Part shown: piece by piece, positions 1 through 11,639 of the stretch | How positions within the stretch are numbered: the stretch's first letter is position 1 | Layout: each line of letters opens with the position of its first letter | Origin: Torymus aiolomorphi | Lineage: Eukaryota > Arthropoda > Insecta > Hymenoptera > Torymidae | Reading direction: 5' to 3' | NCBI GenBank assembly: GCA_036365515.1 | Contig: CM070873.1 | Location: forward strand, 76,224,529 to 76,288,528 | Length of the DNA: 64,000 bases | Notes under the pieces: generated by a model | Database searches by the model: none | What the model saw: only the letters and a program-made list of their open reading frames with translations | Told to the model about the DNA's origin: nothing | Translations under genes and position numbers: made by a program

Positions 1-170
1 TCAAATACAGCCCCAATACGGGTTCATATATAATGCGCCATTTAAAATTTCTCCTGAATGCCAAGTGACCTTTGAAAGCTCTAAGGTTGACCCAAAAGTT
101 AAGTCTTGTCTAGATTCCGTAAAGCGCGCTGAATTTTCGACAGAGCTCTGTCCCACTTGACGCGGAATGT

Positions 171-213
<43 letters not shown>

Positions 214-1169
214 CGTAAAAAGTCCATCGAAGGTATGAGTGTATTTGTGCAGGGTATATTATAAGAGTAATGCGCGTCAAGGTTCGTTTGTATTGGACGT
301 CCGTGACCAAAAAGATTTTTTCAAATATCAGCACGACTTAAGTAATCGTTAAGATCTTAGTATTTTGTTATTAAAGATAAACTATGGAAGCAAAAGGAGG
401 AGGGGAGAATTTACAGACTTAAGCCATTTGTAAATAAATTCACTGTATGTACATATCAATAAAACAATTGTCCTTGATTTATTTAAAATTTTTTATTTCT
501 TATTAACCTGCTAATACTACAAAATATTTTAAATTGTGATTAAATTATTTCTAACAATTAAATAAACATCTATAAGTAGAATTAATTACGCAATTATTAC
601 GGGAATACTGAAATATTATATTTAATCTTACTAGGAGAGAGTCATAGATCTTCGTAGCACAGATTTGGCTCAAACTTTGGGATATGTTTGTAAATATAGA
701 AATATGAATACATATTAAGGGGGTCAGACATCTTTAAAAATACGAAAAATCGATTCTTTTTACATATTTGAGTCGAAAAACACTAGTAGCATATGTCCCA
801 ATTTGTTTCAAAGCATTACCTATTTTTGTTTTAAGAATATACACCAACACTGATAACGGCTTTCATTTGATTTTTGTTCAAATTACACTTTTCCCCTTGT
901 ATAGCATATTTATATAATCGTACATTGATTTCTATTAATTTTGTCTTCATTTCTCTGTTCTTAATATATTCAAAATTCTCACTTTACATATGTATTATAT
1001 ATACTTTAAAAAATACAAAAATAATATTATATTATCTATTAATATAGATAAAAGATAAATAATATAATTTATGGACGGGATTTTTGACAAAAATAAAATA
1101 TTTGGATTTGAAACTTATAGCAGTTAAGTTGGCACCATAACAACCTGCCTTATCGACAGCCACTCACTC
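1..1169. other. AT-rich non-coding DNA
   Basis: I see no credible gene here. It holds a TA microsatellite at 174-212. A TTAA followed by five G at 715-723 resembles one end of the TTAA-flanked foldback found at 1925-2597, but the similarity stops after about 15 bases. Short frames are random in this composition. Confidence 0.6.
174..212. repeat. (TA)n microsatellite
   Basis: Uninterrupted TA dinucleotides directly visible in the sequence. Confidence 0.95.
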
Positions 1170-1613
1170 TGTTACACAAAGTCTATACTTCACCCAACTC
1201 TGTAAATAATTTGAACTGTCTTTGCATCGGTCGTGGTAGTTTATCGATAGTGCCACTTCCCCCACCACTAGCCAGTAAGCCCGCGAAAGTGAGCCCAAGG
1301 CTCCAGCATGAAAAACGCTCTACTGTATGCTCTCTCCCTGCCTAGCACTTACCGCGAGGAACGCTTTTTGACTCGTAGCAAGTCTCTCGAGCGCGTTGAT
1401 GGCGAAGTTTTGCGCACGATACTTTATTCTATTCAACGATGCATACGTTACCTGTCCGACTCGTTAATCTTAACAGTTTCAATAAATGTTAAACTATCGT
1501 AAGAGTGACTATCGTTTTTCTACGCCCACGTTCATCATCCTCACTCACGACGTAAACCGGTAATTCTAAACCGCGGAAAGCTCTGTCCCGCACAGAACCA
1601 CGAGGACGAGCAA
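1170..1613 (+). repeat. 5' LTR of BEL copy 1
   Basis: It starts TGTTACACAAAG and ends ACGAGCAA. It matches 8009-8448 nearly throughout, including the block AGTAAGCCCGCGAAAGTGAG, an AATAAA-like signal and the GTAAACCGGTAATTC block. The start was placed by homology to the right LTR, where it directly follows the purine-rich GAGGCGGGCAG. The exact right border is uncertain by about 10 bases. Confidence 0.85.
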
Positions 1614-1626
1614 GTAGACAAACATA

Positions 1627-1643
1627 TGCTCCTTCGAGCCGGA
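1627..1643 (+). other. Putative primer-binding site of BEL copy 1
   Basis: TGCTCCTTCGAGCCGGA lies just inside the 5' LTR. The equivalent place in BEL copy 3 (50840-50856) has TGGTCCTTTGAGCCGGA, and TGG complements a tRNA CCA tail. Here the second G is C. I do not assign the tRNA. Confidence 0.6.
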
Positions 1644-1924
1644 GCGTCGTCTGTCCAGGATACTCGGAGCATCGGCATCCAACTGTCAGCCAAAAGAAAC
1701 TCAAGATAGACAACGTTTATGCTTTCCTTCGGTGATTTCGAGCCTCTCAAGGACAGCAACGTTGGACATACGGGTTGGAGCTCGACCGCTCGAAGAAAAG
1801 TGAAGCAGCAACGCGAATTCATTATTCATAGCAGGAGGAAGAGAGCACATCAACCTCACGATACATCAACGTCGCTGTGGGAATCCTTTTACATCTAATC
1901 TAAAGTAAGACTTTCATTACTTAA

Positions 1925-2597
1925 GGGGGCTAGACACCTTTTTTTCTGAAATAAAAAAGTCATATTTTAATACATAAATGTTAACTAATTATTTCGCACT
2001 TTTTACACATAAAATGGGGTATATTTACTTCACCTTAGACCTTGGTCTGGGTCCTTTATATTGTCCAGAACCATAGTCATCGATGAAACAAGTTTTTTCA
2101 CTATCCGTAAGCTTTGAAATTTTCCTGTGGGTGGATTGACTCCAGATTTGAACTAAATTACTCCTGAATAGTATAATTCTCATATGAGTGTAGGGATTTT
2201 TGATCCGATGAGAAAAAAAAAATTTGTGCTGTTTTTCAAGAATTTTTTTTTAATTTTTAAAATTTTTTATATATTTTCATAATTTTTCTCATGTAAAAAT
2301 TTTTTCTGACATTTAATCCTAAATCCCTACACTCATATGAAAATTATACTTTTCAGGAGTAATTTAGTTCAAATCTGGAGCAAATTTATCCACAGAAAAA
2401 TTTCAAAGCTTACAGATAGTGAAAAAACTTGTTTCATCGATGACTATGGTTCTGGACCATATAAAAGGCTTATCGGAGAAAGTTTTAAGGTAAGGTAAAT
2501 ATACCCACTTTTATATGTAAAAAGTATGAAATAATTAGTTTACATTTATGTATTAAAATATGACTTCTTATTTCAGAAAAGAAGGTGTCTAGCCCCC
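1925..2597. mobile_element. Foldback MITE flanked by TTAA
   Basis: The element reads GGGGGCTAGACACC at the left and GGTGTCTAGCCCCC at the right, each bordered by TTAA (1921-1924 and 2598-2601). The two arms of roughly 290 bp are near-perfect inverted copies around an AT-rich centre at about 2220-2300. A TTAA duplication is typical of piggyBac and also of Sola3. It lies between the LTR and gag of BEL copy 1, so it is younger than that insertion. A truncated relative is at 26964-27470. There is no coding capacity. Confidence 0.85.
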
Positions 2598-2601
2598 TTA
2601 A

Positions 2602-3003
2602 TAGAGCAGATATTTGTTTGTGAGAACAAAGACAAGCTGCTCGCAACGTTTATGAACACAGCTCTTATCTCAAAGTAAATTCATAAGGCATTGTGGGGCA
2701 CAGATTGTCTTCCGCAACAGACCTCAGTTGCCTGCCGCGTGGTAAATCGGGCTCAGCAAAATCAAAGCCACCATTTCGTACGCGGTGCGCGGTGCATGGT
2801 TGACGCTACATAAATTCCTCGCGCCCCAATAGTGTTGTTCCCACCGTAGATAACTCGACAAAGCGTTACCGCGCTGTCACATTTGTAATCATTACAGAAA
2901 ACCTTGGAGAGTGATTAGACTAAGCTTGTACATAAGCACGCGAGTCTCGCTGTATTTTTCAAATCACCTTTTCTACACATAGTTGCTATATGTAATTATA
3001 ATC
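2602..3003 (+). other. Rest of BEL copy 1 leader
   Basis: Non-coding sequence between the foldback and gag. I see no structure beyond a somewhat higher GC content than the surroundings. Confidence 0.5.
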
Positions 3004-3531
3004 ATGGCATCAGTCATGCCGCTAGAAACTCAGCTCTCGGAAAGCATTATTCGGCTTTACACAAACGTAAAGAAGATCTTAAATTCTTATCGGTATCAAC
3101 TTTACGGTTCCAAGAAGTCGCTTCTCAAACACAAGGACATCCAGGCTTCGGATTATTTCATAACCAAGGTCTTCGAAACGACTGAGACGGCCTACTTAGA
3201 GGCTACCGAGTACAACGCGGAGAAACTTGGTGCCCTTTCTCAAGCAGCATTAGTCGACAATGTAGATCAGACAGCCCCTGCGCCAGCTCAAGTGGCTCCA
3301 CGATCCGTCAAGCTGTCAAGCATCGAGCTACCCGCCTTCAGCGGAGAGCAACTGGAATGGGAAGGGTTTCGTGATCTTTTCAGCGCCTTGGTACACGATG
3401 TGAATACTGTCTCGGATGTCCAGAAGTTCTTCTATCTCAAATCATGCCTGAAAGCTGAAGCTGTGGACGTCATCAAGAACATTCCAGTAATGACGGGTAA
3501 TTACAGTGGAGCATGGGAGGATCTGAATTAA
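3004..3531 (+). pseudogene. BEL gag, N-terminal part (DUF1759-type)
   Basis: This is the nucleocapsid-precursor region of BEL copy 1. The frame can begin at 2983, but the ATG at 3004 (MASVMPLETQ) avoids a hydrophobic run and is my preferred start. The recognisable DUF1759 core is ELPAFSGEQLEWEGFRDLF followed by KFFYLKSCLKAEA, which BEL/Pao gags use in capsid assembly. The frame ends at an early TAA after AWEDLN, where relatives continue. The next 400 bases carry only scattered gag-like remnants with several stops. Confidence 0.85.
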
Positions 3532-3956
3532 CGGTATGGTAACGAATATGTTTTATCCGAAACCTGTATGCGTTCCTTATTTTCGCTTAAAGCGCAACGG
3601 AGATCATCTCCAATTGAATTACGAAAAATACTAGATACTTGTAAGCAGTGCGTATGCACATTTACTGCTCTTAAAAATCCGGTCACGAATGGCACGAATT
3701 TTTTGTACACATTCTCGTACAAAAATTAGATCGGTACAAGCGAGTCGCATAGCGCACATCGCTGGCTGATAATACTAAAACGCCGACATTTCAGCAATTA
3801 TCGAAATTCTTAGACAATAGCTTAGAAGCCCTTCAGGCAGCAGATCAAACGGATTTTGCGTTTAGCTCTCCCACTGATCAATCAAATAAAAAACCGCAAT
3901 GGAAGGACTCTTCGAAATCGTCCTTAAGCCACACGACAACTACCACTAAAGGTTCG

Positions 3957-4362
3957 ATGAATTATAAATGTTCTTTATGTTCGGCTCCTCATTTTCTACC
4001 CTATTGTAGTCAATACAAGTCGTTTAGTGATCAGCAAAAGGCGGATTTTGTACAAAACTTTAAGGCTTGTGTGAATTGCCTCAAAGTAAGTCACTCATCA
4101 AGCATTTGTACAAATAAACATTACTATCTAAAATGTAATTCTAAGCATCACACGTCACTTCACGACCTATTTTCATCAAAGTCAAGCACGCCTGACTCAA
4201 AAAATTCTGTTCAATTATATATTACTCAGCAGTCACCTGCTACTGAGAAGTCTAAACCACAGGACGTGTCCAAAATGTCATCAGTTTGTTGTCATTCCCT
4301 CGGAGTCAAGCAGACGGTTCTTCTTACTACGGCGAGAGTTAGGTTAGGGTCTTCAAATGGAA
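3957..4362 (+). pseudogene. BEL gag CCHC knuckle region
   Basis: It begins MNYKCSLCSAPHFLPYC, the CxxC...H...C arrangement usual at the BEL gag/pol boundary. NCLKVSHSSSIC and a partial KHHTSLHD repeat follow. These knuckles bind the genomic RNA. The knuckle after NKHYYLKC keeps most of its metal ligands. Around 4362 the frame must shift to continue into protease, so a frameshift separates the two domains. Confidence 0.85.
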
Positions 4363-4755
4363 AATCAAGTTCGCACCTTGCTAGATACAGCTTCAGATTC
4401 TTTGTTTGTTTTGGAATGGGTGGCGCAGCAATTAAATGCCCCAGAAACCCCGGTAAATATTAACGTAGCCGGAGTGCAGGATTGTAATGCCGGTAAAGCA
4501 AACCACTCTGTTAACCTAACAGTTAGCACATTGCTTGACAGCAATTTCTCGTTAGACATTAAAGCATTAGTCTTGCCAAAACTTATAGCTGTAATTCCAA
4601 GCGTATCTATTCATGTGAAAGACTGGAAGCACTTATCAGGCCTGACTTTGGCAGATCCAGCGTTTAGCAAGCAAGCCTGGGCCCATAGATGCAATCTTAG
4701 GGGAAGATTTATATGGTTTTATTTTTCTAGACGACACGTGCCGAGGTTCTCTTGA
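4357..4755 (+). pseudogene. BEL aspartic protease remnant (DUF1758/A16)
   Basis: The retroviral-type aspartyl protease that would process the polyprotein. The active-site loop is visible as TLLDTASD, where the family normally has DTGS, so the catalytic Gly is replaced by Ala. Downstream text such as KALVLPKLIAVIPS and LTLADPAF is typical of the BEL protease tail. Frame 1, while the upstream zinc region is in frame 0. Confidence 0.8.
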
Positions 4756-4942
4756 AGAACCAGTGGGCAAACTCACTTCCTTCGGTTGGGTTTTAATGAG
4801 CAAATCAGGTGTCCTACACTCTCGTTGTTATACCCCTTCACACGTTGTGCAATCAATGCATATATGTACCTCCTCAGTTCCACAACTATGAGAAATCGAG
4901 GATTCGAAAGAACATCAACACTCTTCACTCCCTCAGAGTTTT

Positions 4943-5760
4943 GTGTACTCAACCGTCCCGCTCGAGAGTGAGCATGCTCCTCACGATTGTGTCGAGTGCG
5001 ACCTGCAGAAATTCTGGCAACTTGTGGAAGTTTCTTTAATACCCATCCTCACCGAAGAGGAAGAAGCATGCGAAAATCATTTTAGTCGAACACATAGGCG
5101 AAATGAATCAAGACGCTTCATTCTACGTTTGCCTTTCAAACGTGACCCCACAAATTTCTCGCTTACTCTCGCGCGACTGCAGCGGTTTTATTCATGAGTG
5201 GTGAAAAACGCCTGCTCAATCATGAGCAATTACGCTCGAAATATATATAATTCATACTAGATTATTCAAATCAAAATCATATGTCGTTAAGTCATGCACG
5301 AGCAGATGAGCCGTCTTACTTTTTGCCACACCACGGTGTTTTCAAGTCTAACTCTATGACTCAAAAAATACGCGTAGTCTTCAACGCATCATTCAAAACA
5401 AAATCGAGTTACTCACTTAACAACTGTCTCATGATAGGTCCCAAACTTCAGCAAGATTTGTGGATGATTTTAACGCGCTGGCGTTTAACAAAATTGTTTT
5501 CACTGCCGACATTGTACAAATGTTTAGGCAGATCCAAATTGATCCTAGAGATACTAATTGGCAGTATATTCTTTGGAGATCCAACCCAATTGATAGCCTC
5601 AAAGCCAATACGCTAAATACCGTTACTTACGGTACAGCATGTGCTCTTAATGGCTCTACGTGTTCTGCTCCATCTTGCCGCTTACGAAAAGGATAAATAT
5701 CAGTTAGGAGCACAAGTCATCGAACAGATATCTTATGTTGATGATTTTGTGCTGGTGCCG
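4943..5760 (+). pseudogene. BEL reverse transcriptase remnant
   Basis: Fragments in several frames form the BEL reverse transcriptase: EEEEACENHF and RRFILRLPFKRD near 5060-5150, SYFLPHHGVFKS at about 5310, the motif-A region FTADIVQMFRQI at about 5490, TVTYGTACA at about 5620, and the polymerase signature SYVDDF at about 5731-5748. At least three frame changes are needed and one stretch (about 5200-5280) is unrelated AT-rich sequence. The two catalytic Asp of YVDD survive, but the enzyme cannot be made. Confidence 0.85.
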
Positions 5761-6319
5761 ACGATGAGAATTCTGCCTGTGGCGTCAAAGAACAGCTAAT
5801 TAATATCTTGGTCTCAGGAGGTTTTACGCTTGACAAATGAGCTACCAATTGCCCTAATATTCATCCGGAATGCTCTCTAGAATCAAAGATGCCGGTAGCT
5901 GCGATGCAGCTACTCGCGGAATCAGCCAGAAGCAGCTTTTATCTTTAAAAATTTGGTGGGAGGGACCAGACTGACTAGCCAGCGTAGAGGAAACTGAGGC
6001 GAAATTAAGTCCGATCTGTAATACCAATCAAGAATTGAAAAATTCGACAACTTTTGTTACTCAAACAAGTGAGGCGAGCGATCTGCTATTTCGTTTCTCA
6101 TCCTTACGGCACCTCCTAAGAATAAGTGCCTTATGTTGGCGCTTCTTTAACAATACTCTTAACCCAAGAAACCAAATCTTGGGACTTTATCTAGCTCTGA
6201 AATAGCAAATACGCTACTCTGCTTAGTGAAACGCTCAAAATCTCATTTTTTTAACGAGGAAATATTATCGCTTTTAAAGGAAAAAAGCGTTCGAAAACAG
6301 TCCTACATTTTATCATTCA
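5761..6319 (+). pseudogene. BEL RNase H region, heavily decayed
   Basis: By position this should encode the end of reverse transcriptase and RNase H. I see no long frame and only weak local resemblance. It is listed because it lies between firmly identified BEL domains. Confidence 0.5.
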
Positions 6320-7549
6320 AACCTTCTCTTGATGATAATGGAATCTTACGGGTAGGAGGCAGACTACAGGAGGCTCTGTCTCCTTGCTCGCTTACTAGTC
6401 CTTGATGCACATATTAAATCTCTCCATGGTGGTCCGCAGGTCCGCACGTTCTGGATTATCTATGACAAAGCAATGGTAAGATCAGTCGTCAAAAGCTACG
6501 TCATCTGCGGACGATATTCAGAGAAACCGCTTTCTCAAGTTATGGGCAATTTACCCCTGGAACGGGTTGCTAATGTTCGACCATTTCTCGCCGCCGGCGT
6601 GGATTTCGCCGGACCTGTAATGCTTCGGACTACAAAAGGTCGAAGCCACAAATCTTATAAAGGCTACATATGTGTTTTTATCTGTCTAGCAACGAAAGCA
6701 GTACATTTGGAATCAGTCACCGACTTGTCCTCTACAGCGTTCATTGAAGCATTCAGGTGATTTATTGCACGAAGAGGACGGTGCCAGACACTTCTAAGCA
6801 ACAACGCCACAAACTTTCGAGGCGTAGATAAAGAACTCACCGGCATGCTTAAAGCAGCTTCAAGCTTCTATAAGGGTACTTGCACCACCCTGGCTATGAG
6901 TGGAACAGACTGAACGTTCATCCCCCCTCATGCGCCATACTTTGGAAGCCTTCGGGAGGTAGGGGTGAAGTCAGTAAAATACCATCTTCGTAGAGTCGTC
7001 GGTAATACTTCGTTGACACACGAGGAGATGAGCACTGTCCTCTGCCAGATAGAGGCGTGCCTTAATTCGAGAACGCTATACCAGATAAGTATCGACATCA
7101 ATGACCTTTCTCCTCTTACTCCAGGGAATTTTTTAATTGCGCAGGCACCGGCCGTACCATCAGAGCCAAGGTTTTCTGATTTTGAACTTCCTCCTATTTC
7201 GCGATGGCGCTTATTAACGCAAATACTTGATCATTTTTGGACTAGGTGGCGAGCAGAATATGTGCATACCTTGCAGCAACGAGAAAAATGACACAAAGAC
7301 AATCCCAATCTGCAACTCAATGCATTACTACTGCTGATGGATGACAACAGCCCTCCGGCTCATTGGCCGTTGGCCAGAGTGATCAAACTGCATCCTGGCA
7401 ATGATGGTAAAGTCAGAGTTGCAACACTCCGCACAGCAACATCAACCTTTCAACGTCCTATCACTAGGGTGTGTTCGTTGTCCATATCACCAGCTTTAAA
7501 CAGATTCTCTACAGTTCAAGAAGAAGACTTTTTTTATTTCTTTTTATAA
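6320..7549 (+). pseudogene. BEL integrase and DUF5641-like tail
   Basis: The zinc-domain lead-in GILRVGGRLQEA appears at about 6337. The DDE core shows AGVDFAGPV (first Asp) and KAVHLESVTD. It then shows SNNATNF, where the second catalytic Asp of the usual SDNGTNF is Asn, and a degenerate glutamate box near 6950. The C-terminal half (6965-7291) has IEACLNSRTL and the DHFWTRW signature. The final piece (7337-7549) is the beta-rich DUF5641 tail with PAHWPLARVIKLHPG. Frameshifts and stops separate all three blocks. Confidence 0.87.
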
Positions 7550-8008
7550 CTCTAGCTTAGAAATCGATTCATGCGAGGGTCGAAACCTAACTCTTTTTGA
7601 CTTATTATTAATATAATTAATATAATAATTATAGGAATATTCAATCTTTTGTTTTGCTTAATTCAATTTGCGATTAAATCATCGTTCATATTTTGTCATA
7701 TGCGACTCCGTCACGGCGGGCGGTAATCGGCGGAACTTATAAATCTTTAGTTACTTCAATTCACAAAGAATTCTTTCTGTTTCTTTTTGTCTTTTTTCTT
7801 TCGTTTTTTTTCTTTTCCTATCATGTTTATCGCAACTGCGAAAACTTTGTATATAGTTGTAAGCAATTTATTTTTCTTCACCCAATGTACACTTTGTTAC
7901 TGTCTTTTATAACTGTAACTTTCGACAGGTAGCGAATTGCGATTTTTGATTGTATTTAATCACTGGGCGTCAAAGCATTTAGTTTTGTCATAGACGAGGC
8001 GGGCAGTA
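7550..8008 (+). other. BEL copy 1 3' non-coding region
   Basis: Pyrimidine-rich AT DNA after pol. The purine-rich GAGGCGGGCAG at 7996-8006, directly before the LTR, is the probable plus-strand primer. Confidence 0.6.
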
Positions 8009-8448
8009 TATTACACAAAGGCTATATTTCACCCATATCTGTAAATAATTCGATCAGTCTTTGCGTGGATCGAGGCAGTCTACCGATAGCGCCGCTCCCG
8101 CGACCATTAGCCAGTAAGCCCGCGAAAGTGAGCCCAAGGCTCCAGTACGAAAAATGCTCTACTGCGTGCTCTCTCCCTGCCTAGCACTGACCGCGAGCGG
8201 ACGCTTTTTGACTCTCAGCAAGTCTGTCCAGCGCGTTGACGGCGAAGTTTCGCGCACAATACTTTATTCAACGATGCGTACGCTACCTATCCGACTCGTT
8301 AATCTTTACAGTTTCAATAAATGTTAAACTATCGTAAGAGTGACTACCTTTTTTCATCGCCCATGTTCATCATCCTCACTCATGACGTAAACCGGTAATT
8401 CTAAACCGCGGAAAGCTCTGTCCCGCACAGAACCACGAGGACGAGCAA
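8009..8448 (+). repeat. 3' LTR of BEL copy 1
   Basis: Direct repeat of 1170-1613. It starts TATTACACAAAG, so the conserved TG is mutated to TA. The shared blocks run through ACGAGCAA. Confidence 0.85.
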
Positions 8449-8883
8449 ATGAGCTAACTCCTTTATTGTAATATATAGGTATATAAAAGTCGGTGGAAGC
8501 AATACATAATTCCACTCAGGTTTGAGCCCTCTTTCATGGTCTATATGTTATTTTCAAAAAAAATAAAAAATACCCGAGTCATGCACTTTTTACTGAAAAA
8601 TGCAGTTTTTAGAAAAATGCGTTTTTCTCGAAAAAGCCTATTTTTTTCTCAATTTTCTTTTCTCATGATAGAGGACGTAAATAGCTTTCTAGGCGTGTTT
8701 GTGAGATTCACGGGTTTTCCGCTGGGATAGCCATCACTAATGAGATAACACACAAACAAATTTTTCACGCTTAGCGCTTATATATAGTGATATAATAATG
8801 ATATAACAGTTAATATAATGATGTGTATCTTTGTGCGTATATAAGTAATATACAGGTATGCTCATATGTATGTATTTTTTTTT

Positions 8884-9404
8884 TTATTTATGTCTTTTAG
8901 ATTTTTTATTTTTATAACTACCTTTGTTTTTCGGCTTCATTATTCTTACTTCAGTAAGGGGACGATCAGTGGGCTTTGCTGTCAAACAATGTACTTTATC
9001 ATTGCACGTTTCTTTAATCCATAAATCTCTATATTTTTTAACGTGCTCTACAAAATTGTTGCCATTTTGAATGAATTTTTCATGGGGCTCTCGAAGATTA
9101 TGCGAAGTAGCATAATGCTTTATAAGTCCACCCACACCATCTACAGCTCCTTTACCGTGCCCAGTAGCAGTAGCATTTTATATCAAATGGTGCTCGTTTT
9201 AATTCATATAATTGAAAGCGATTTTTAAAGTGGCTAGTGGCGCCATCTGATACAATGGTAATTTTTGTTATTGTATCACAACAATTGGCTTTCAAGTAGG
9301 TCATAATTGTTTTTACTGCTAGCAAAGCATACGCTGAATCATGTTTTCGGTCATCACTTGTGACTGCGAAACTTTGTGTCGAATCCCCTTGATAAGAGAT
9401 TGAA
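8884..9404 (-). pseudogene. Sola-like transposase C-terminus, left arm
   Basis: On the minus strand, the frame from 9404 reads an Asp motif in IVSDGATSHFKN, then HGKGAVDGVGG, and ends with a lysine-rich tail KNKKSKRHK. The same block, ADGAGQHFKN followed by HGKGACDGIG, occurs in the transposases at 31494-33330 and 28430-30266, so the three belong to one superfamily. A small deletion near 9170 shifts the frame before HGKGAVD. Relative to the right arm, the segment before LWIKETCNDK is missing. Confidence 0.75.
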
Positions 9405-9901
9405 AATTACTATTGTATCAGACGGTGCCGCTAGCCACTTTAAAAATCGCTTTCAATTATATGAATTAAAATGAGCACCATTTGATATAAAATGGTTGTT
9501 CTCTACTACTGGGCATGGTAAAGCAGCTGTAGATGGTGTGGGTGGACTTATAAAGCATTATGCTACTTCGCATAATCTTCGAGAGCCCCACGAAAAATCC
9601 ATTCATAATGCCAACGATTTTTTAGAGCACGTTCAAAAATATACAGATGCAATTAAAATAATACATTTATTTACAAGACGTTGACGTAGAAAAGTTTAGA
9701 AAAGTAAAAAATGTTGATTGGCTTGCTACTCCTAAGTATCCTGGAATTTGAAAAACTCATTTATGGATTAAAGAAACGTGCAATGATAAAGTACATTGTT
9801 TGACAGCAAAGACCGCTGATCGTCCCCTTACTGAAGTAAGAATAACGAAGCCGAGAAACAAAGGTAGTTATAAAAATAAAAAATCTAAAAGACATAAATA
9901 A
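9403..9901 (+). pseudogene. Sola-like transposase C-terminus, right arm
   Basis: The mirror copy reads IVSDGAASHFKNRF, one in-frame stop, then KWLFSTTGHGKAAVDGVGG and a tail close to that of the left arm. It retains about 117 bp of coding-like sequence absent from the left arm, so it is the more complete copy at that point. It ends in the same lysine-rich terminus. Confidence 0.75.
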
Positions 9902-10284
9902 AAAGAAATACATACATATGAGCATACCTGTATATTACTTATATACGCACAAAGATAAACATCTTAATATTAACTGTTATATCATTGTTATATCACTATA
10001 TATAAGCGCTAAGCGTGAAAAATTTGTTTGTGTGTTATCTCATTAGTGATGGCTATCCCAGCGAAAAACCCGTGAATCTCACAAACACGCCTAGAAAGCT
10101 ATTTATGTCATCTATCATGAGAAAAGAAAATTGAGAAAAAAAATAGTCTTTTTCGAGAAAAAAGCATTTTTCTAAAAACTGCACTTTTCAGTAAAAAGTG
10201 CATAACTCGGGTATTTTCTATTTTTTTTTTTTGAAAATCACATACAGACCATGAAAGAGGGCTCAAACCTGAGTGGAATTATGT

Positions 10285-11019
10285 GTTGCACGCTAAAAAG
10301 CTTAAAAAACTGGTGAAGCAGTAGCTGTTTGAAAATTACATTGAAAAAATTTATTTCTAAGTCAGGATTTTCTCGGAATTTTGCGACATTGCTGAACGCA
10401 TGAAATTTTGTTGCAACAAAAAAATAAAAATATACGGGTTAAATAATTTTTGGAGAAGAACATAAATACTTTTATCCCAAAAAGATGGGTGACGTAGGCA
10501 TACGCGGGCCACCTGATTTCAGATGGATTCGGCCATATATTTAATATTTAATATGTGTAATCAAGTAATCATTGAAAAAATGGGCTTATGGGCTTTTATA
10601 TACTTGTGTACTTTTGTCTATGACAGTGATGGCTTCTTAAGTTTCGATTTGGATCATTGGGATTTCATATTTCATAAGACCTGGCGCATATTCTACATTT
10701 ATTTTAATATTATAAATAATAATCTAACTCAGTACAGTGTGTTAAAAAGGTGATTCAACAGTGGATGAATCAAAAGTACAAAAGGAAAGATTGAACAGTA
10801 ACTTTTAATGGAACGAATGCTGCTAGCTTAGCAATAAATTTTAATGGAACGGATGCATGCAAGATGCGAGTGTTTCTGTTTTAATCATTTTATATCGGAG
10901 AACAAATAACAGATATACAGGAAAATGAGTTTCAAGAAGGAAAAGAATGGGGATTAAATGGCTGATTATTTTTTGAGTCTTATGGTATTTTTCTTTGCAG
11001 GCTTATTTCTCAAAATGTC
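10285..11019. other. AT-rich non-coding DNA
   Basis: I see no gene here. A short duplicated phrase about TTTTAATGGAACG (about 10805 and 10840) is the only local repeat. Confidence 0.5.
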
Positions 11020-11380
11020 ATTTTTTAAAGTTTGTCGTAAGTTTTCTCTGAGACCAGTCGATGAATTTTCATAAGACAAAGTGCAAACTATTCCTAATTT
11101 ATGTAGTTATGGGCGTAAGAGTTGCAATTTTAAGGTTTTCATGTATAAGTATTTTTTTCATGGCAAAAACTCAAAAAATTCAAAAAAATGCAAAAAATTA
11201 TTGCAAAAAAATCAGTTTTTGCTATGAAAAAAATACTTATATATAAAAACCTTAAAATTGCAACTCTTATGCCCATAACTACATAAATTAGGAACAATTT
11301 GCACTTTGTCCCATGAAAATCCATCATGCGGTCTGAGAGAAAATTTACGACAAACTTTTTTTCTTGAAAATGCTATAACT
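11020..11380. repeat. Foldback element
   Basis: Arms of about 150 bp (left from AAAGTTTGTCGTAA at about 11027, right to TTACGACAAACTTT at about 11345-11358) are inverted copies around a loop of A-rich repeats at about 11170-11215. The block GTGCAAA...CCTAATTTATGTAGTTATGGGC is repeated on both arms. No coding capacity and no clear target duplication. Confidence 0.8.
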
Positions 11381-11639
11381 GGGGGTAAAATGAGTTTAAG
11401 GACCTCTGCCTTGGCTCATTTTATTCAAAACAAGTTATATTTACAATATATTTTGATTATTTTATTATAATAATAATTTTTATTCTTTTTTTAGGTAATT
11501 TTGGCCAGAAAGGCCTATAGGTGTAAGACCGCCTTAATAATAAGCAAATAATTACCGAAAATAAATATAGTATGCTGAAAAAATATGACGAATCTGATGA
11601 TAAAAATTCATGCGAAAGAACCGCAACGTAACAAACATC

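Larger units (their letters stand above)
1170..8448 (+). mobile_element. BEL/Pao LTR retrotransposon, copy 1, degenerate
   Basis: Two direct repeats of about 440 bp bound a 6.4-kb interior with the BEL/Pao order gag, CCHC knuckles, aspartic protease, reverse transcriptase, RNase H, integrase and a C-terminal DUF5641-like domain. The LTRs differ at many positions and the coding region has dozens of stops and frameshifts, so this is an old insertion. A TTAA-flanked foldback sits in the leader. The 5-bp target duplication typical of the group cannot be confirmed: the left flank is CACTC and the right flank is not an exact match. Confidence 0.9.
8504..10284. mobile_element. Large palindrome built from two transposon 3' ends
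   Basis: The left arm 8504-9268 and right arm 9403-10284 are inverted copies, separated by about 134 bp. The outer ends read ACATAATTCCACTCAGG and CCTGAGTGGAATTATGT. The right arm has about 117 bp (roughly 9645-9765) that the left arm lacks. Each arm carries the C-terminal end of a DDE-type transposase reading outward, and the spacer continues the minus-strand copy. This looks like an aberrant head-to-head product rather than a normal transposon with a single gene. Confidence 0.85.

Noticed and set aside
715..735. TTAAGGGGG as an end of the TTAA foldback
   Set aside because: Only about 15 bases agree and there is no opposite end.
1308..1822. Short frames in the BEL copy 1 LTR and leader
   Set aside because: They overlap the LTR, are in conflicting frames and are not conserved in the second LTR.
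11061..11327. Small open frames on both strands with similar peptides
   Set aside because: They are mirror translations of a foldback element.
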